Shown here one piece after another: positions 21,917 through 35,000 of a stretch of DNA of 64,000 bases. The stretch lies in NCBI RefSeq assembly GCF_026151205.1, contig NC_087081.1, forward strand, positions 14,792,340-14,856,339. Direction: 5' to 3'. Below the pieces are notes generated by a model. That model saw only the letters and a program-made list of their open reading frames with translations. It made no database searches and was not told where the DNA came from. The DNA is from Bolinopsis microptera. Taxonomy: Eukaryota > Ctenophora > Tentaculata > Lobata > Bolinopsidae. Each line of letters starts with the position of its first letter. Position 1 is the stretch's first letter. Position numbers and translations under genes: made by a program.

Positions 21917-22440
21917 CCAGGTAAGAACATGATAGCGATTAGTGCCCGGCCAGACCAGCCAGATATCCTGCGTGTCATGTGCTTAGTAACAGAAAAACCT
22001 ATTAACAGTTCTATAACTAGAAACCTAGTTACTATAGTAACACTCCCTCTATAGTCTATATACTAACCAGGTAAGAACATGATAGCAATAGTGCCCGCCC
22101 AGGCCAGCCAGATGTCCTGCGTGTGCTCGATAATGTAGTCGTCCAGAAACAGCATCTCCTCTCCCGAGGTAGTGTTCACCAGATCAGGCCTGAAAAGAGT
22201 AGAGTTAGTAAGTTACTATAGTAACCAGTTCTAGTAACCTAGTAACCAGTTCTAGTAACCTAGTAACCAGAAACAGCATCTCCTCTCCCGAGGTATTGTT
22301 CAGACAGCTCAGGCCTGAAAAGGGAGAGTTAGTAAGTTACTATAGTACCAGTTCTAGTAACCTAGTAACCAGTTCTAGTAACCTAGTAACCAGAAACAGC
22401 ATCTCCTCCCCCGAGGTAGTGTTCACCAGCTCAGGCCTAG
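21917..22440. repeat. Duplicated pieces of MFS-A exon 5
   Basis: The true exon 5 is 22068-22189. A copy of its donor end lies at about 21917-21982. Two copies of its acceptor end (CCAGAAACAGCATCTCCTC through CAGGCCT) lie at about 22268-22315 and 22391-22440. The copies are separated by GTAACCAGTTCTA repeats. Confidence 0.8.
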
Positions 22441-22483
22441 TAGAGACATTAGTTAGAAATGATTGTAGAGTTACACCTACACT

Positions 22484-22555
22484 TACAGTAAATCCCCGAT
22501 TTACTGCAGCTGCCTCCTTTCCCCAAACTCCGCGGTAAATTGGGGTTTTACTGTA
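22484..22555. mobile_element. Pogo-like MITE, 72 bp
   Basis: The termini are TACAGTAAATCCCCGATTTA and the inverse AAATTGGGGTTTTACTGTA, with TA at each outer edge as expected of a Tc1/mariner-pogo target duplication. Related copies lie at 23019-23091, 47355-47550 and about 58008-58172. Confidence 0.7.
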
Positions 22556-23018
22556 CTAGGGTCATGGGTGCTTGACGATATGACCCAAATGTTTAGAAAG
22601 GATTGTTGACCACATTTTATAACTTATAAGAAAGCCTTTACAATCTGGTTACTATAGTAACCAGTTCTAGTAACCTAGTAACCAGTTACAATCTGGATGT
22701 TGTTTACATCGATTGAGCATTAAACAGAAACTTGAATAAATATAATTAGATAAATCGCTGAACATTTAATAACTACTTCTGACTTACTCCCTGTTTAACG
22801 GGTTTATCACAGCAGAACACATAACAGATCCAATCAGACCAGACAACCCCATAAAGAAGCCCATAATACCATTTGCAGCTCCACTCTTCCTCGGATTCCA
22901 TTCTGATAGCCTTGCAACCTAGGGGGAAGAACAAGATACAAAATACGAGGGTAACACCACCCAGCCGGTTAAAAAGTAATATCAAGTAATGGAATTAGGG
23001 CAACCTAGAGGTAAGTTA

Positions 23019-23091
23019 TTTACCGCGGTGTTTGGGAGAAAGAGAAAAGCCGCGGTATATCGGGGTTTGCGGTAAATCGGGGTTTTACGGT
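23019..23091. mobile_element. Pogo-like MITE, truncated copy
   Basis: Contains CCGCGGTATATCGGGG and ends CGGTAAATCGGGGTTTTACG followed by GTA. The left terminus (TTACCGCGG) is shortened. It lies in intron 3 of MFS-A. Confidence 0.6.
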
Positions 23092-23632
23092 ATCAGTATC
23101 ACTGTTACTATTACTGTAATATCACTGTTACTCGGTAATGTTGTGACAGAAATTATCTGGGCCGTGCAAAATTTCGAGGCAACAGTAAAAACTGTATTAA
23201 CTGAAAGTTTTATTCTTTAATGAAGTAATGATGCATAAACAAATTATAATGGAAACATAACAAATAACCAAAAACGATAATTTGGATTTGTGGCGCTTAT
23301 TTGTATAAAACTTAGTTACCATGGTTACTTACGTTGCAAACATTAATCTGTCCACCTAGTGTTCCTATGAGAACAGCCACTATTGTCAGAACTGTATAAT
23401 TACTGATGAAATAAGAGCAGCCGACTACAAGCACAAAACCAGCTGACAGCAGGAAGTTGAGAAGACGCACGTTCATGTAGTACTCCAGGATACCGGATAA
23501 AGAACCTGTAAAAAATTTCCTTGTGTTTGGATTTTTCATCGACGAGTTGATATACGTAACTGGATGTAGGGAAATTTTCGTAAAATATATTAAAAATGGA
23601 AAATACTAAAAAAACCTTTTTTCAGTTGTAAC

Positions 23633-23822
23633 TGTCACCAAAATGTTATCAGATCGAACGCAGAAATTAAATCGAACCGGTTTGATTTAGGAATTAGATC
23701 GAACGCTGGCGCGAGATACATATACAAATACATTGAAAGCCGCGTCGCGCGTTCGATCTAATTCCTAGATCGAACCGGTTCGATCTAATTTCTGCGTTCG
23801 ATCTAATTACATTTTGGTGACA
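23633..23822. mobile_element. Foldback MITE, about 190 bp
   Basis: The ends are TGTCACCAAAATGT and ACATTTTGGTGACA. The arms continue inward for some 70 bp with GATCGAACGCAGAAATTA and AATCGAACCGGTTT matching the right side. The CGAACCGGTTCGATC core repeats within each arm. It lies in intron 2 of MFS-A. Confidence 0.8.
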
Positions 23823-23898
23823 CTTGACAGTTATGTCAACTGTTGATTTTTGATGATTGAATACTGAAAATAAAAATTGCCGCGATAATAATGCCCAC

Positions 23899-24458
23899 CT
23901 GTCAGCGTGATTCCCAAGAGGAGAATAACGGGTTAAAGAGCCATGGCAGCCTGGCTGGTTACCTGGTTACCTAGTTACCTGTCAGCGTGATTCCCATGAG
24001 GAGAATAACTGGTTGAAGAGCCATGGCAGCCTGGCTGGTTACCTGGTTACCTAGTTACCTGTCAGCGTGATTCCCATGAGGAGAATAACTGGTTGAAGAG
24101 CCATGGCAGCCTGGCTGGTTACCTGGTTACCTAGTTACCTGTCAGCGTGATTCCCATGAGGAGAATAACTGGTTGAAGAGCCATGGCAGCCTGGCTGGTT
24201 ACCTGGTTACCTAGTTACCTGTCAGCGTGATTCCCATGAGGAGAATAACTGGTTGAAGAGCCATGGCAGCCTGGCTGGTTACCTGGTTACCTAGTTACCT
24301 GTCAGCGTGATTCCCATGAGGAGAATAACTGGTTGAAGAACCATGGCAGCCTGGCTGGTTACCTGGTTACCTAGTTACCTGTCAGCGTGATTCCCATGAG
24401 GAGAATAACTGGTTGAAGAGCCATGGCAGCCTGGCTGGTGACTTTACCCGTGGTGGCG
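23899..24458 (-). repeat. Seven 80-bp units built from the exon 2 donor of MFS-A
   Basis: Each unit (starts 23899, 23979, 24059, 24139, 24219, 24299, 24379) holds 59 bases of the exon 2 end (sense: CAGGCTGCCATGGCTCTTCA to ATCACGCTGACAG), the 5' splice site, and about 21 bp of GTAACTAGGTAACCAG spacer. The unit at 24379 is continuous with the rest of exon 2. The outermost unit (23899) has changes, including an in-frame TAA in its coding part. Confidence 0.95.
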
Positions 24459-24768
24459 TAAAACAGAGAAGATAAATATGGTAGGAGAGCTCCGTAACTG
24501 AAACGTGGAGTTGCTATATCTCCGAAGTGTGGTCATAAGAATATTAATTATATCTGTATCTTGCTTTAAACATTTAGGACCCTTTTAAAAAACAGTTACA
24601 GCTCTTTTGTCGGTCGTTTTATAAAGATGTTTCACTTTTGCTTCCACTTTCAATTGTAACAAGTTTATTATCTCCTTACACTACTAGTTACCATGGTTAC
24701 TAGCTACTAGTTACCATGGTTATACTACTAATCTAAATATGATACAAACCGTGCTGAATGCTGATTAC

Positions 24769-24866
24769 CTGAAAAAAGGAACACTAAAAGCCATAGAACC
24801 AGCACATACACACGACATTACCAGCCAGTTGTAATGGCGTGCACAGCACGAACGAGAGGCGGGCAT
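24769..24866 (-). CDS. Alternative or duplicated first exon of MFS-A
   Basis: Encodes MPASRSCCARHYNWLVMSC and onward to SVPFF, clearly homologous to the first exons at 25476-25573 (MAGSRSYFASFYNWWVLAC) and 41896-41993 (MADSRSCFARFYNWWVLAC). All three are exactly 98 nt and end CTTTCTTCAG or TTTTTTCAG before a GTA donor. It lies about 600 bp nearer exon 2, so it could be a mutually exclusive start with its own promoter or a relic of a third gene. Confidence 0.75.
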
Positions 24867-25825
24867 GGTTCTGTTTCTTATCAATTTTACAACCATGTAT
24901 ATTGCATTGTACTGATAAAATGTATTCTATCGGTAAAATCATGTATTTCATTGATAGAAATCAATTTTATCAATAAAAATGGGTTTCATCAATAAACTGA
25001 TTTAAAGTTAAATTTATCTAAACGGAGATTATAAAATCTCGTGAACTCAACACATTATTTTAACTTAATGAAACTGACCAAAATAAAAAACGATTGGAGT
25101 AAATCGTTCAGAAACGTTATTCAATTTCAACTTCAACTTTGCCAAAATCCGAATGAGATTAGATCAGGAGAAATTAGATCGGTTGTTTGCAACAAACTGC
25201 TCTAATTCTACAGGTTCGAGTAACAAAACATCAAAATTGTAAGGCTGTATAGTGTGCCAAAATTTACCAATTTAAGCCTCAAAGTCTGCTGATAAATTGC
25301 AGGACATTTAATAGGCTAGATCGACAAAGGTAGGCCCCTTGCCAAGTTGGCCAAAAGCCATCGATTATTAAATAGACATCTAGTCTTTTGGTAGGCTATA
25401 TTACTAAAAAGAGATGGGTTACCTGAAGACATTTAGTCTTTAGGTAGGCTAGATTACTAAAAAGAGATGGGTTACCTGAAGAAAGGAAGGCCAAAAGCCG
25501 TAGACCCGAGACACACACAAGCTAGCACCCACCAGTTGTAAAAACTAGCAAAATATGAACGAGAACCAGCCATGATACGAGCCATGACGATAACGAAATG
25601 TTGGCTTTTCCACAAAGAACAACTCTTTTTAAAGCGCTGATAACGGTAGTTGACAGTTCATTGGTGGGTGCTATTCTAAAATACAATTCTTATCTGTTTC
25701 TCTGCGAGGGAATTCTGTTATCGCTGATTTTCCTACCACGTCCAGTGATAACAAGTTACTGTTGACTCTACAATAAGTTATTATCAGTGTAGAGGAAGCA
25801 AATCTTCTGTTTTGAGGCAGACAGT

Positions 25826-25892
25826 AGTTGTCACTAGTTGTCACGAGTTGTCACTAGTTGTCACGAGTTGTCACTAGTTGTCACGAGTTGTT
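25826..25892. repeat. GTTGTCACTAGTTGTCACGA repeats upstream of MFS-A
   Basis: Alternating GTTGTCACTA and GTTGTCACGA units, about 250 bp upstream of the A first exon. Role unknown. Confidence 0.8.
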
Positions 25893-26465
25893 ACCGAATG
25901 GTGGCTTCATGATGAGATACATCTATATTTCTATTTTCATCATAAGAGGAACATAATGCTATTTTTATTTTAATCTCTTCTTATTTTCACAAACATAAAA
26001 CTCATCTGATTTTAAATTTTTGGAAACTAGATTTGAAAGTATTAAACTTGCACGCCGTGACTTTTTGCAACCCTGCTATTCGAGATTGTGGGCAGATGAG
26101 AATAAGGCATATATAATAAACATAATATATAATAATATGTTATCTTTTATTTTCCGGTATTCCCACCAGGCATTTCCATTTTTCAGAGAAACAGATGATA
26201 AGCAGACTTTATTAAGTTACTACATATTTACCACGGTAACCATGGAAACTCTTTTACCGTACGTACGCTTCAATACTTTTATATAACCTGAGTTATCCTG
26301 GAAACTGACCAGGATAAACATTTTTCTCAGGCCGTATTTTGAACGAGCTATGATTAACACTAACCTTCAGTGCAATGGATGATATTTATATATAATCGCG
26401 ACGAAACTAATAGTTTCCACACTCATTAGTTTACACTAACACAGGGCTCCCCTGTAGTAATAAGT

Positions 26466-27210
26466 AACTGGTTACTAGGTTACGAGAACTAGTTACTACG
26501 TTACTAGAACTGGTTACTAGGTTACTAGAACTTGTTACTAGGTTACTAGAACTAGTTACTAGAACTGGTTACTAGGTTACTAGAACTGGTTACTAGGTTA
26601 CTAGAACTGGTTACTAGGTTACTAGAAACGGTTACTAGGTTACTAGAACTTGTTACTAGGTTACTAGAACTAGTTACTAGGTTACTAGAACTGGTTACTA
26701 GGTTACTACAACTGGTTACTAGGTTACTAGAACTGGTTACTAGGTTACTAAAACTGGTTACTAGGTTACTAGAACTGGTTACTAGGTTACTAAAACTTGT
26801 TACTAGGTTACTAGAACTGGTTATTAGGTTACTAAAACTGGTTACTAGGTTACTAGAACTTGTTACTAGGTTACTAAAACTGGTTACTAGGTTACTAGAA
26901 CTGGTTACTAGGTTCATAGAAATGGTTACTAGGTTACTAGAACTGGTTACTAGGTTACTAGAACTGGTTACTAGGTTACTATAACTGGTTACTAGGTTAC
27001 TAGAACTGGTTACTAGGTTACTATAAGTATAACTGGTTACTAGGTTACTAGAACTGGTTACTAGGTTACTAGAACTGGTTACTAGGTTACTAGAACTGGT
27101 TACTAGGTTACTAGAACTGGTTACTAGGTTACTATAACTTATTACTAGGTTACTAGAACTGGTTACTAGGTTATTAGAACTGGTTACTAGGTTACTAGAA
27201 CTGGTAACTA
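26466..27210. repeat. 21-bp minisatellite between MFS-B and MFS-A
   Basis: Unit CTGGTTACTAGGTTACTAGA plus A, over about 740 bp with point variants (ACAA, ATAA, ACTTG). It is the same unit family that occurs in the introns of both MFS genes and again at 42900-43020. Confidence 0.95.
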
Positions 27211-27215
27211 GAACT

Positions 27216-27258
27216 GGAAGCTGTGGTCGTGGTCATTTTGACCACGACCACAGCTTCC
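27216..27258. repeat. Perfect 20-bp hairpin at the array end
   Basis: GGAAGCTGTGGTCGTGGTCA, a TTT loop, then its exact inverse complement TGACCACGACCACAGCTTCC. It closes the 21-bp array and is not made of array sequence. Confidence 0.9.
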
Positions 27259-27259
27259 T

Positions 27260-28975
27260 ACGAAGAAGAACAGAAGAAGATATTTTTATAAGTTTGCGTT
27301 CAAACTAAACATGCAATAAAAAACGTTCAGCAATTTAAACAACAACAAATGGTCCCTACAAGTTACTAATGGTCCTCTCCAACGCGAAACCGTTTTAAAC
27401 GGACTAGCTGAATTATGGGATGGGGAGGATTGAGGAATCATCTGGATTCAGCTCCATATCTAGATAAATAAATAGGCTGGATCTCGGATTGGTTCGCACC
27501 AGGCCAGGTAACCAGTTAACCATGGTAACACCAGGCCAGACCTTATCAGATTTCTGGTATGCTAGAGAGAAGATTATTCACTAATTTAGCGTATTATATA
27601 TAAGTATATACGGATCTCAAGATGCAGATCCGTTCATCACCAGTATTATACCTTATAATAAGGTTAAGAAGTTTTTAAAAAAGCAAAAAGTAAGGAAGAT
27701 GGTTAAACTTAAAACGATTAATACGACCCGTCGACCCTAACAGAAACCGAGAATAATGATTCATTGTCATTAAGTTTGCGTGTTCAAGTTTTGCGAAGGA
27801 ACCCTGCGTTTCTTATCTTAGCAGTCGTCTAATTTGAATTAGGTGAATGTTCCTCCGTTTATTGGTACTAGATGTATGTAGGATTATATAGCTCCTTATA
27901 TGGGCATCACGTGTAGGATGATTTAAAATTTATCTCTTATTCCGTCTAAGCCAGGTGTTGGGCAGTTCATTGTAACCAGGTTACCAGGTTACCAGGTTAC
28001 CAGGTTACCAGGTTACCAGGTTACCAGGTTACCTGGTCACCAGGTTACCAGGTAACCAGGTTACCAGGTGTATGTAGGATTATCTCTTATTCCGTCGAAG
28101 CCAGGTGTTGGGCAGTTCATTGTTTGAAAGGCACAAAAATGTCGATAAGTAGATCTAATTACAGCGGAAATCCATGCGTCATTATTTTATGTGTGTAAGC
28201 TAGCAGCTTTCTGCAGATTCTGATAAAGTGGTAATTACCATTTCAATAGCATTTTAAAAATATTTCCTTTCCGAATCTTTAGCCAGACCATATGGATCCG
28301 ACCTCTTTTGATAACTAAGTTGTAATTGAGTAACATTATTTTTATACTTATAGTTTTGCAAAATTCACAATGAGACAACTGTTAATGAAGAAAAGGCCTT
28401 TTCTACAGCATTTAAATCTTTAGACCGAGCAACTCAATTAGTGACATACTTTTTTATAAATAAGTAGTAATTAAGTAAAATTATTTTTCAGATTTTCATG
28501 GCCATGGGATACAATAAACAATGAGACAATTTTTAAATAAGAAAATAGAATGTTTAAAAGACGTTGGGGATCTAGAACAGGATTTATATTCACACTTCAC
28601 ATAATGTAAAAGGTAATAAACTGCACTCAACGGCGATTTGGATCGAAACTGCCGTTCATAGAAACGGCTCAAAAGAAATCAGTAGTAACACAAAAGTAAC
28701 TCAGTAGTAACGCAAAAGTAACTCAGTAGTACTAGTAACACAAAACCTATACATTAGACAATAATCAGAAAGAATTCGTGAAATAAGCAACCGTCATCAA
28801 AATAGAAAGTTCATCGTACAAAAATCGTAAATATAATAAATTAAAATGTCAGTTTGTACAGCCTAGATTTAACTAAGGATCACTAGAACTGGTTACTAAG
28901 TAACCAGTTACTATTTACTATAGTAACTGGTTACTATAGTAACTAGTAACTGGTTACTATAATAACTAGAACTGG
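27260..28975. other. Spacer downstream of MFS-B
   Basis: No gene seen. It holds a short GGTTACCA array (27971-28070) flanked by a duplicated host segment (ATGTAGGATTAT with TTATTCCGTC(T/G)AAGCCAGGTG near 27930 and 28075) and GTAACTGGTTACTATA repeats near 28885-28970. Confidence 0.5.
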
Positions 28976-29062
28976 ATCTGAAGCAAAAATAGAAAGCTAA
29001 AATAGCATTAACTAAGTATCACTATCTGAAGCAGAAGAAAGCTAAAATGGCAGCTAGGATAA

Positions 29063-32000
29063 CTATCTGAAGCAGAAGAAAGCTAAAATAGCAGCTAGGA
29101 TTGATGGAGCACCCATCATCGTCAGGAACGCTGCTTCCCCGTAAAAATACTCCTGACCAAGCTGTAAGAAGAAAAACAGAATACAGCCGATACTTTCTGC
29201 ACTCAGCGTTAGAGCGTACTTCAAGGATAATTCTCTGGAACCTGAATTATATGATATTATTTTACTGTGTAGCACAGGGGATCATATCCTGATACAGCAA
29301 GGACAAAAGGATTTCGCGGCATGTACGAAATCGCGAAATTTCCCATTCTCCGCGACAAATTTTATGTATAGTTTAATGTATAGCTTGTTAAATTTCGCGG
29401 TACCGCGATTTTTGGCCAAAATAATCGCGAAATCCTTTTGTCCCTGTGATACAGTGATGTAGAGACCCTACACATAAACGGAAATTTAGATCCTGTTAGT
29501 TAGGTCCATCCTGTTTCATTGAAAATTTCTTGTTTCATTGATAGAATTTAACTTACCAAACAACTCCTGACAAGCTGGAGCAATGCAAGTAAATATGCCC
29601 GTGCAGAAGCAGACTATACAAATGTTAGCTAGATATCCCCACTTATTCCACTTGGAGTAGTGAAGGGCTATCGTCAGAGGACCCTGAGTGAGGGATGTTA
29701 GTGTTAATAAACTATCATCATTAGTGAGTTAGTGTTAATAAACTGTCATCATTAGTGAGTTAGTGTTAATAAACTGTCATCATTAGTGAGTAAGTGTTAA
29801 TAAACTGTCATCATTAGTGAGTTAGTGTTAATAAACTGTCATCATTAGTGAGTTAGTGTTAATAAACTATCATCATTAGTGAGTTAGTGTTAATAAACTG
29901 TCATCATTAGTGAGTTAGTGTTAATAAACTGTCATCATTAGTGAGTAAGTGTTAATAAACTGTCATCATTAGTGAGTTATTGTTAATAAACTGTCATCAT
30001 TAGTGAGTAAATGTTGATAAACTATCATCATTAGTGAGTTAGTGTTAATAAAATGTCATCATTAGTGAGTTAGTGTTAATAAAATGTCATCATTAGTGAG
30101 TTAGTGTTAATAAACTGTCATCATCAGTGAGTTAGTGTTAATAAACTGTCATCATTAGTGAGTTAGTGTTAATAAACTGTCATCATTAGTGAGTTAGTGT
30201 TAATCAACTGTCATCATTAGTGAGTTAGTGTTAATAAACTGTCATCATTAGTGAGTTAGTGTTAATAAACTATCATCATTAGTGAGTTAATGTTAATAAA
30301 CTGCCATCATTAGTGAATTAGTGTTAATAAACTGTCATCATTAGTGAGTTAGAGTTAATAAACTGTCATCATCAGTGAGTTAGTGTTAATCAACTGTCAT
30401 CATTAGTGAGTTAGTGTTAATAAACTGTCATCATTAGTGAGTTAGTGTTAATAAACTGTCATCATTAGTGAGTTAGTGTTAATAAACTGTCATCATTAGT
30501 GAGTTAGTGTTAATAAACTGTCATCATTAGTGAGTTATTGTTAATAAACTGTCATCATTAGTGAGTTAGTGTTAATATACTGTCATCATAAGTGAGTTAG
30601 TGTTAATAAACTGTCATCATTAGTGAGTTAGTGTTAATAAACTGTCATCATTAGTGAGTTAGTGTTAATAAACTATCATCATTAGTGAGTTAATGTTAAT
30701 AAACTGTCATCATTAGTGAGTTAGTGTTAATAAACTGTTTTCATTAGTGAGTTAGTGTTAATAAACTGTCATCATTAGTGAGTTAGTGTTAATAAACTGT
30801 CATCATTAGTGAGTTAGTGTTAATAAACTGTCATCATTAGTGAGTTAGTGTTAATAAACTGTCATCATCAGTGAGTTAGTGTTAATCAACTGTCATCATT
30901 AGTGAGTAAGTGTTAATAAACTGTCATCATTAGTGAGTTAGTGTTAATAAACTGTCATCATTAGTGAGTTAGTGTTAATAAACTGTCATCATTAGTGAGT
31001 AAGTGTTAATATACTGTCATCATTAGTGAGTTAGTGTTAATAAACTGTCGTCATTAGTGAGTAAATGTTAATAAACTGTCATCATTAGTGAGTTAGTGTT
31101 AATAAACTGTCATCATTAGTGAGTTAGTGTTAATAAACTGTCATCATTAGTGAGTTAGTGTTAATAAACTGTCATCATTAGTGAGTTAGTGTTAATAAAC
31201 TATCATCATTAGTGAGTTAATGTTAATAAACTGTCATCATTAGTGAGTAAATGTTAATAAACTGTCATCATTAGTGAGTTAGTGTTAATAAACTGTCATC
31301 ATTAGTGAGTTATTGTTAATAAACTATCATCATTAGTGAGTAAGTGTTAACAAACTGTCATCATTAGTGAGTTCGTGTCAATAAACTGTCATCATTAGTG
31401 AGTAAGTGTTAATAAACTGTCATCATTAGTGAGTTAGTGTTAATAAACTGTCATCATTAGTGAGTTAGTGTTAATAAACTGTCATCATTAGTGAGTTAGT
31501 GTTATAGTTAATAAACTGTCATCATTAGTGAGTTAGTGTTAATAAACTATCATCATTAGTGAGTTAATGTTAATAAACTGTCATCATTAGTGAGTTAGTG
31601 TTAATAAACTGTCATCATTAGTGAGTTAGTGTTAATAAACTGTCATCATTAGTGAGCTAGTGTTAATAAACTGTCATCATTAGTGAGTTAGTGTTAATAA
31701 ACTGTCATCATTAGTGAGTTAGTGTTAATAAACTATCATCATTAGTGAGTTAATGTTAATAAACTGTCATCATTAGTGAGTTAGTGTTAATAAACTATCA
31801 TTATTAGTGAGTTAATGTTAATAAACTGTCATCATTAGTGAGTTAGTGTTAATAAACTGTCATCATTAGTGAGTTAGTGTTAATAAACTGTCATCATTAG
31901 TGAGTTAGTGTTAACAAACTGCCATCATTAGTGAATTAGTGTTAATAAACTGTCATCATTAGTGAGTTAGTGTTAATAAACTGTCATCATTAGTGAGTTA

Positions 32001-35000
32001 GTGTTATTAAACTGTCATCATTAGTGAGTTAGTGTTAATAAACTGTCATCATTAGTGAGTTAGTGTTAATAAACTGTCATCATCAGTGAGTTAGTGTTAA
32101 TCAACTGTCATCATTAGTGAGTTAGTGTTAATAAACTGTCATCATTAGTGAGTTAGTGTTAATAAACTGTCATCATTAGTGAGTTAGTGTTAATAAACTG
32201 TCATCATTAGTGAGTTAGTGATATTAAACTGTCATCATTAGTGAGTTAGTGTTAATAAACTGTCATCATTAGTGAGTTAGTGTTAATAAACTGTCATCAT
32301 TAGTGAGTTAGTGTTAATAAACTGTCATCATTAGTGAGTTAGTGTTAATAAACTATCATCATTAGTGAGTTAATGTTAATAAACTGTCATCATTAGTGAG
32401 TTAGTGTTAATAAACTGTCATCATTAGTGAGTTAGTGTTAATAAACTATCATCATTAGTGAGTAAGTGTTAACAAACTGTCATCATTAGTGAGTTCGTGT
32501 CAATAAACTGTCATCATTAGTGAGTTAGTGTTAATAAACTGTCATCATTAGTGAGTTAGTGTTAATAAACTGTCATCATTAGTGAGTTAGTGTTAATAAA
32601 CTGTCATCATTAGTGAGTTAGTGTTAATAAACTGTCATCATTAGTGAGTAAATGTTAATAAACTGTCATCATTAGTGAGTTAGTGTTAATAAACTGTCAT
32701 CATTAGTGAGTTAGTGTTAATAAACTGTCATCATTAGTGAGTTAGTGTTAATAAACTGTCATCATTAGTGAGTTAGTGTTAATAAACTGTCATCATTAGT
32801 GAGTTAGTGTTAATAAACTGTCATCATTAGTGAGTTAGTGTTAATAAACTGTCATCATTAGTGAGTAAATGTTAATAAACTGTCATCATTAGTGAGTTAG
32901 TGTTAATAAACTATCATCATTAGTGAGTAAGTGTTAACAAACTGTCATCATTAGTGAGTTCGTGTCAATAAACTGTCATCATTAGTGAGTAAGTGTTAAT
33001 AAACTGTCATCATTAGTGAGTTAGTGTTAATAAACTGTCATCATTAGTGAGTTAGTGTTAATAAACTGTCATCATTAGTGAGTTAGTGTTATAGTTAATA
33101 AACTGTCATCATTAGTGAGTTAGTGTTAATAAACTATCATCATTAGTGAGTAAGTGTTAATAAACTATCATCATTAGTGAGTTAGTGTTAATAAACTATC
33201 ATCATTAGTGAGTTCGTGTTAATAAACTATCATCATTAGTTAGTTAATGTTAATAAACTGTCATCATTAGTGAGTTAGTGTTAATAAACTGTCATCATTA
33301 GTGAGTTAGTGTTATAGTTAATAAACTGTCATCATTAGTGTTAATAAACTGTCATCATTAGTGAGTTAGTGTTAATAAACTATCATTATTAGTGAGTTAA
33401 TGTTAATAAACTGTCATCATTAGTGAGTTAGTGTTAATAAACTGTCATCATTAGTGAGTTAGTGTTAATAAACTGTCATCATTAGTGAGTTAGTGTTAAT
33501 AAACTGTCATCATTAGTGAGTAAGTGTTAATAAACTATCATCATTAGTGAGTTAGTGTTAACAAACTGCCATCATTAGTGAATTAGTGTTAATAAACTGT
33601 CATCATTAGTGAGTTAGTGTTAATAAACTGTCATCATCAGTGAGTTAGTGTTAATCAACTGTCATCATTAGTGAGTTAGTGTTAATAAACTGTCATCATT
33701 AGTGAGTTAGTGTTAATAAACTGTCATCATTAGTGAGTTAGTGTTAATAAACTGTCATCATTAGTGAGTTAGTGTTATTAAACTGTCATCATTAGTGAGT
33801 TAGTGTTAATAAACTGTCATCATTAGTGAGTTAGTGTTAATAAACTGTCATCATTAGTGAGTTAGTGTTAATAAACTGTCATCATTAGTGAGTTAGTGTT
33901 AATAAACTGTCATCATTAGTGAGTAAGTGTTAATAAACTGTCATCATTAGTGAGTTAGTGTTAATAAACTGTCATCATTAGTGAGTTAGTGTTAATAAAC
34001 TGTCATCATTAGTGAGTTAGTGTTAATAAACTGTCATCATTAGTGAGTTAGTGTTAATAAACTGTCATCATTAGTGAGTAAGTGTTAATAAACTGTCATC
34101 ATTAGTGAGTTAGTGTTAATAAACTGTCATCATTAGTGAGTTAGTGTTAATAAACTGTCATCATTAGTGAGTTAGTGTTAATAAACTGTCATCATTAGTG
34201 AGTTAGTGTTAATAAACTGTCATCATTAGTGAGTTAGTGTTAATAAACTGTCATCATTAGTGAGTTAGTGTTAATAAACTATCATCATTAGTGAGTTAAT
34301 GTTAATAAACTGTCATCATTAGTGAGTTAGTGTTAATAAACTGTCATCATTAGTGAGTTAGTGTTAATAAACTGTCATCATTAGTGAGTTAGTGTTAATA
34401 AACTGTCATCATTAGTGAGTTAGTGTTAATAAACTGTCATCATTAGTGAGTTAGTGTTAATAAACTGTCATCATTAGTGAGTTAGTGTTAATAAACTGTC
34501 ATCATTAGTGAGTTAGTGTTAATAAACTGTCATCATTAGTGAGTTAGTGTTAATAAACTGTCATCATTAGTGAGTAAGTGTTAATAAACTGTCATCATTA
34601 GTGAGTTAGTGTTAATAAACTGTCATCATTAGTGAGTTAGTGTTAATAAACTGTCATCATTAGTGAGTTAGTGTTAATAAACTGTCATCATTAGTGAGTT
34701 AGTGTTAATAAACTGTCATCATTAGTGAGTTAGTGTTAATATACTGTCATCATAAGTGAGTTAGTGTTAATAAACTGTCATCATTAGTGAGTTAGTGTTA
34801 ATAAACTGTCATCATTAGTGAGTTAGTGTTAATAAACTGTCATCATTAGTGAGTTAGTGTTAATAAACTGTCATCATTAGTGAGTTAGTGTTAATAAACT
34901 ATCATCATTAGTGAGTTAGTGTTAATAAACTGTCATCATTAGTGAGTTAGTGTTAATATACTGTCATCATAAGTGAGTAAGTGTTAATAAACTATCATCA

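Larger units (their letters stand above)
19782..25573 (-). pseudogene. MFS transporter copy A, apparently frame-disrupted
   Basis: This is a tandem paralogue of gene B with the same ten-exon plan. Exons in transcription order: 25476-25573 (or the alternative first exon 24769-24866), 24379-24497, 23333-23505, 22788-22918, 22068-22189, about 21091-21286, 20873-20960, 20459-20553, 20221-20346 and 19782-19960. Most have exactly the length of their B partner and read well, for example LSGILEYYMNVRLLNFLL, VARLSEWNPRKSGAANGIMG and GRVTWGLILDRFGTRATY. Two do not. Exon 6 has several small indels and a stop after LSGDSF. Exon 9 is one base shorter than in B (126 against 127), which gives an early stop. 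The surrounding intron repeats are also irregular between about 20.2 and 22.1 kb, so consensus error is a real alternative to pseudogenisation. Confidence 0.7.

Noticed and set aside
22773-22985. 70-aa minus-strand frame with CKAIRMESEEEWSCKWYYG
   Set aside because: Wrong frame over exon 4 of MFS-A. The correct frame reads VARLSEWNPRKSGAANG and joins its neighbours in phase. The same applies at 40027-40215.
26552-26917. 121-aa Ser/Asn/Leu/Val repeat frame
   Set aside because: Translation of the 21-bp array, with no start context or non-repeat sequence.
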